Shown piece after piece: positions 63,945-64,000 of a stretch of 64,000 nt of DNA (position 1 is its first letter; every line of letters begins with the position of its first letter). A program made the translations under genes and the position numbers. Below the pieces are notes generated by a model. It saw nothing but the letters and a program-made list of their open reading frames with translations, had not been told where the DNA came from and searched no databases. Source of the DNA: Vagococcus hydrophili (GTDB lineage: Bacteria; Bacillota; Bacilli; Lactobacillales; Vagococcaceae); assembly GCF_011304195.1 (NCBI RefSeq), contig NZ_CP049887.1, positions 2,852,001-2,916,000 of the forward strand. Direction: 5' to 3'.

Positions 63945-64000
63945 CTAATACGATTTGAAGGTCGTAATTTTTCAGTGTTTTCATTATATACATTTTTTCA

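Overview
The window looks like chromosomal DNA of a low-GC Gram-positive coccus of the Lactobacillales, most likely the Enterococcaceae (Vagococcus or Enterococcus-like). Reasons are the AT-rich genome with strong AGGAGG ribosome binding sites, the gene sets rpsB-tsf-pyrH-frr, comEA-comEB-comEC-holA with convergent rpsT, rsmD-coaD-sepM, cdaA-cdaR-glmM, miaA-hflX-glnR-glnA and fthC-rhomboid-yqgQ-glcK, plus DUF3042, DUF1033 and DUF1836 proteins. The species cannot be fixed from the sequence alone. I see no rRNA, tRNA, CRISPR array, phage or insertion sequence.

Layout. 1-3320: translation and nucleotide genes (frr, cut by the window edge; pyrH, tsf, rpsB) behind a strong rpsB promoter and leader. 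3350-9440: a lipoprotein, a histidine phosphatase, membrane proteins, an MBL hydrolase, a PTS IIA protein and uppP. 9478-11512: a P1B-4-type metal-exporting ATPase behind a cluster of Fur/PerR-like operators. 11626-14453: DUF1836, DegV, rpsT, holA. 14499-17976: the comE DNA-uptake operon. 18169-24646: sepM, coaD, rsmD, the cdaA-cdaR-glmM operon (c-di-AMP signalling and cell-wall precursor synthesis) and efp. 25026-33087: glnA/glnR, hflX, miaA, GDPD, DUF3042, and the glcK/yqgQ/rhomboid/fthC operon. 33185-34851: a candidate structured RNA and three unassigned membrane or exported proteins. 35026-39860: rpmG, a class B PBP, and thrS under a threonine T-box. 39914-46447: two ABC systems, proC and a YjbR-like protein. 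46642-56220: a CPA1 antiporter, a PhzF protein, an FtsK translocase, an ALDH, topB and DUF1033. 56357-58896: small membrane proteins, an odd histidine phosphatase and a GNAT. 59187-62770: an orphan Phd/YefM antitoxin and mgtA under an M-box Mg2+ riboswitch with two small ORFs. 62787-63914: mnmA.

The most interesting signal is a family of structured repeats, about 122-124 nt per full unit (one diverged member is about 110 nt). It occurs at five loci: after the MBL hydrolase, sepM, glmM, proC and the antiporter. In all five the element is in sense orientation and starts at the stop codon or within one base of it. It folds into a long hairpin whose arms differ between copies but remain complementary. 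Each array ends in a half-unit that runs into, or becomes, a Rho-independent terminator. This points to a mobile or duplicating 3'-UTR element. Other regulatory highlights are the tandem Fur/PerR boxes, a GlnR operator built into a terminator hairpin, the layered mgtA leader and an unassigned RNA candidate near fthC.
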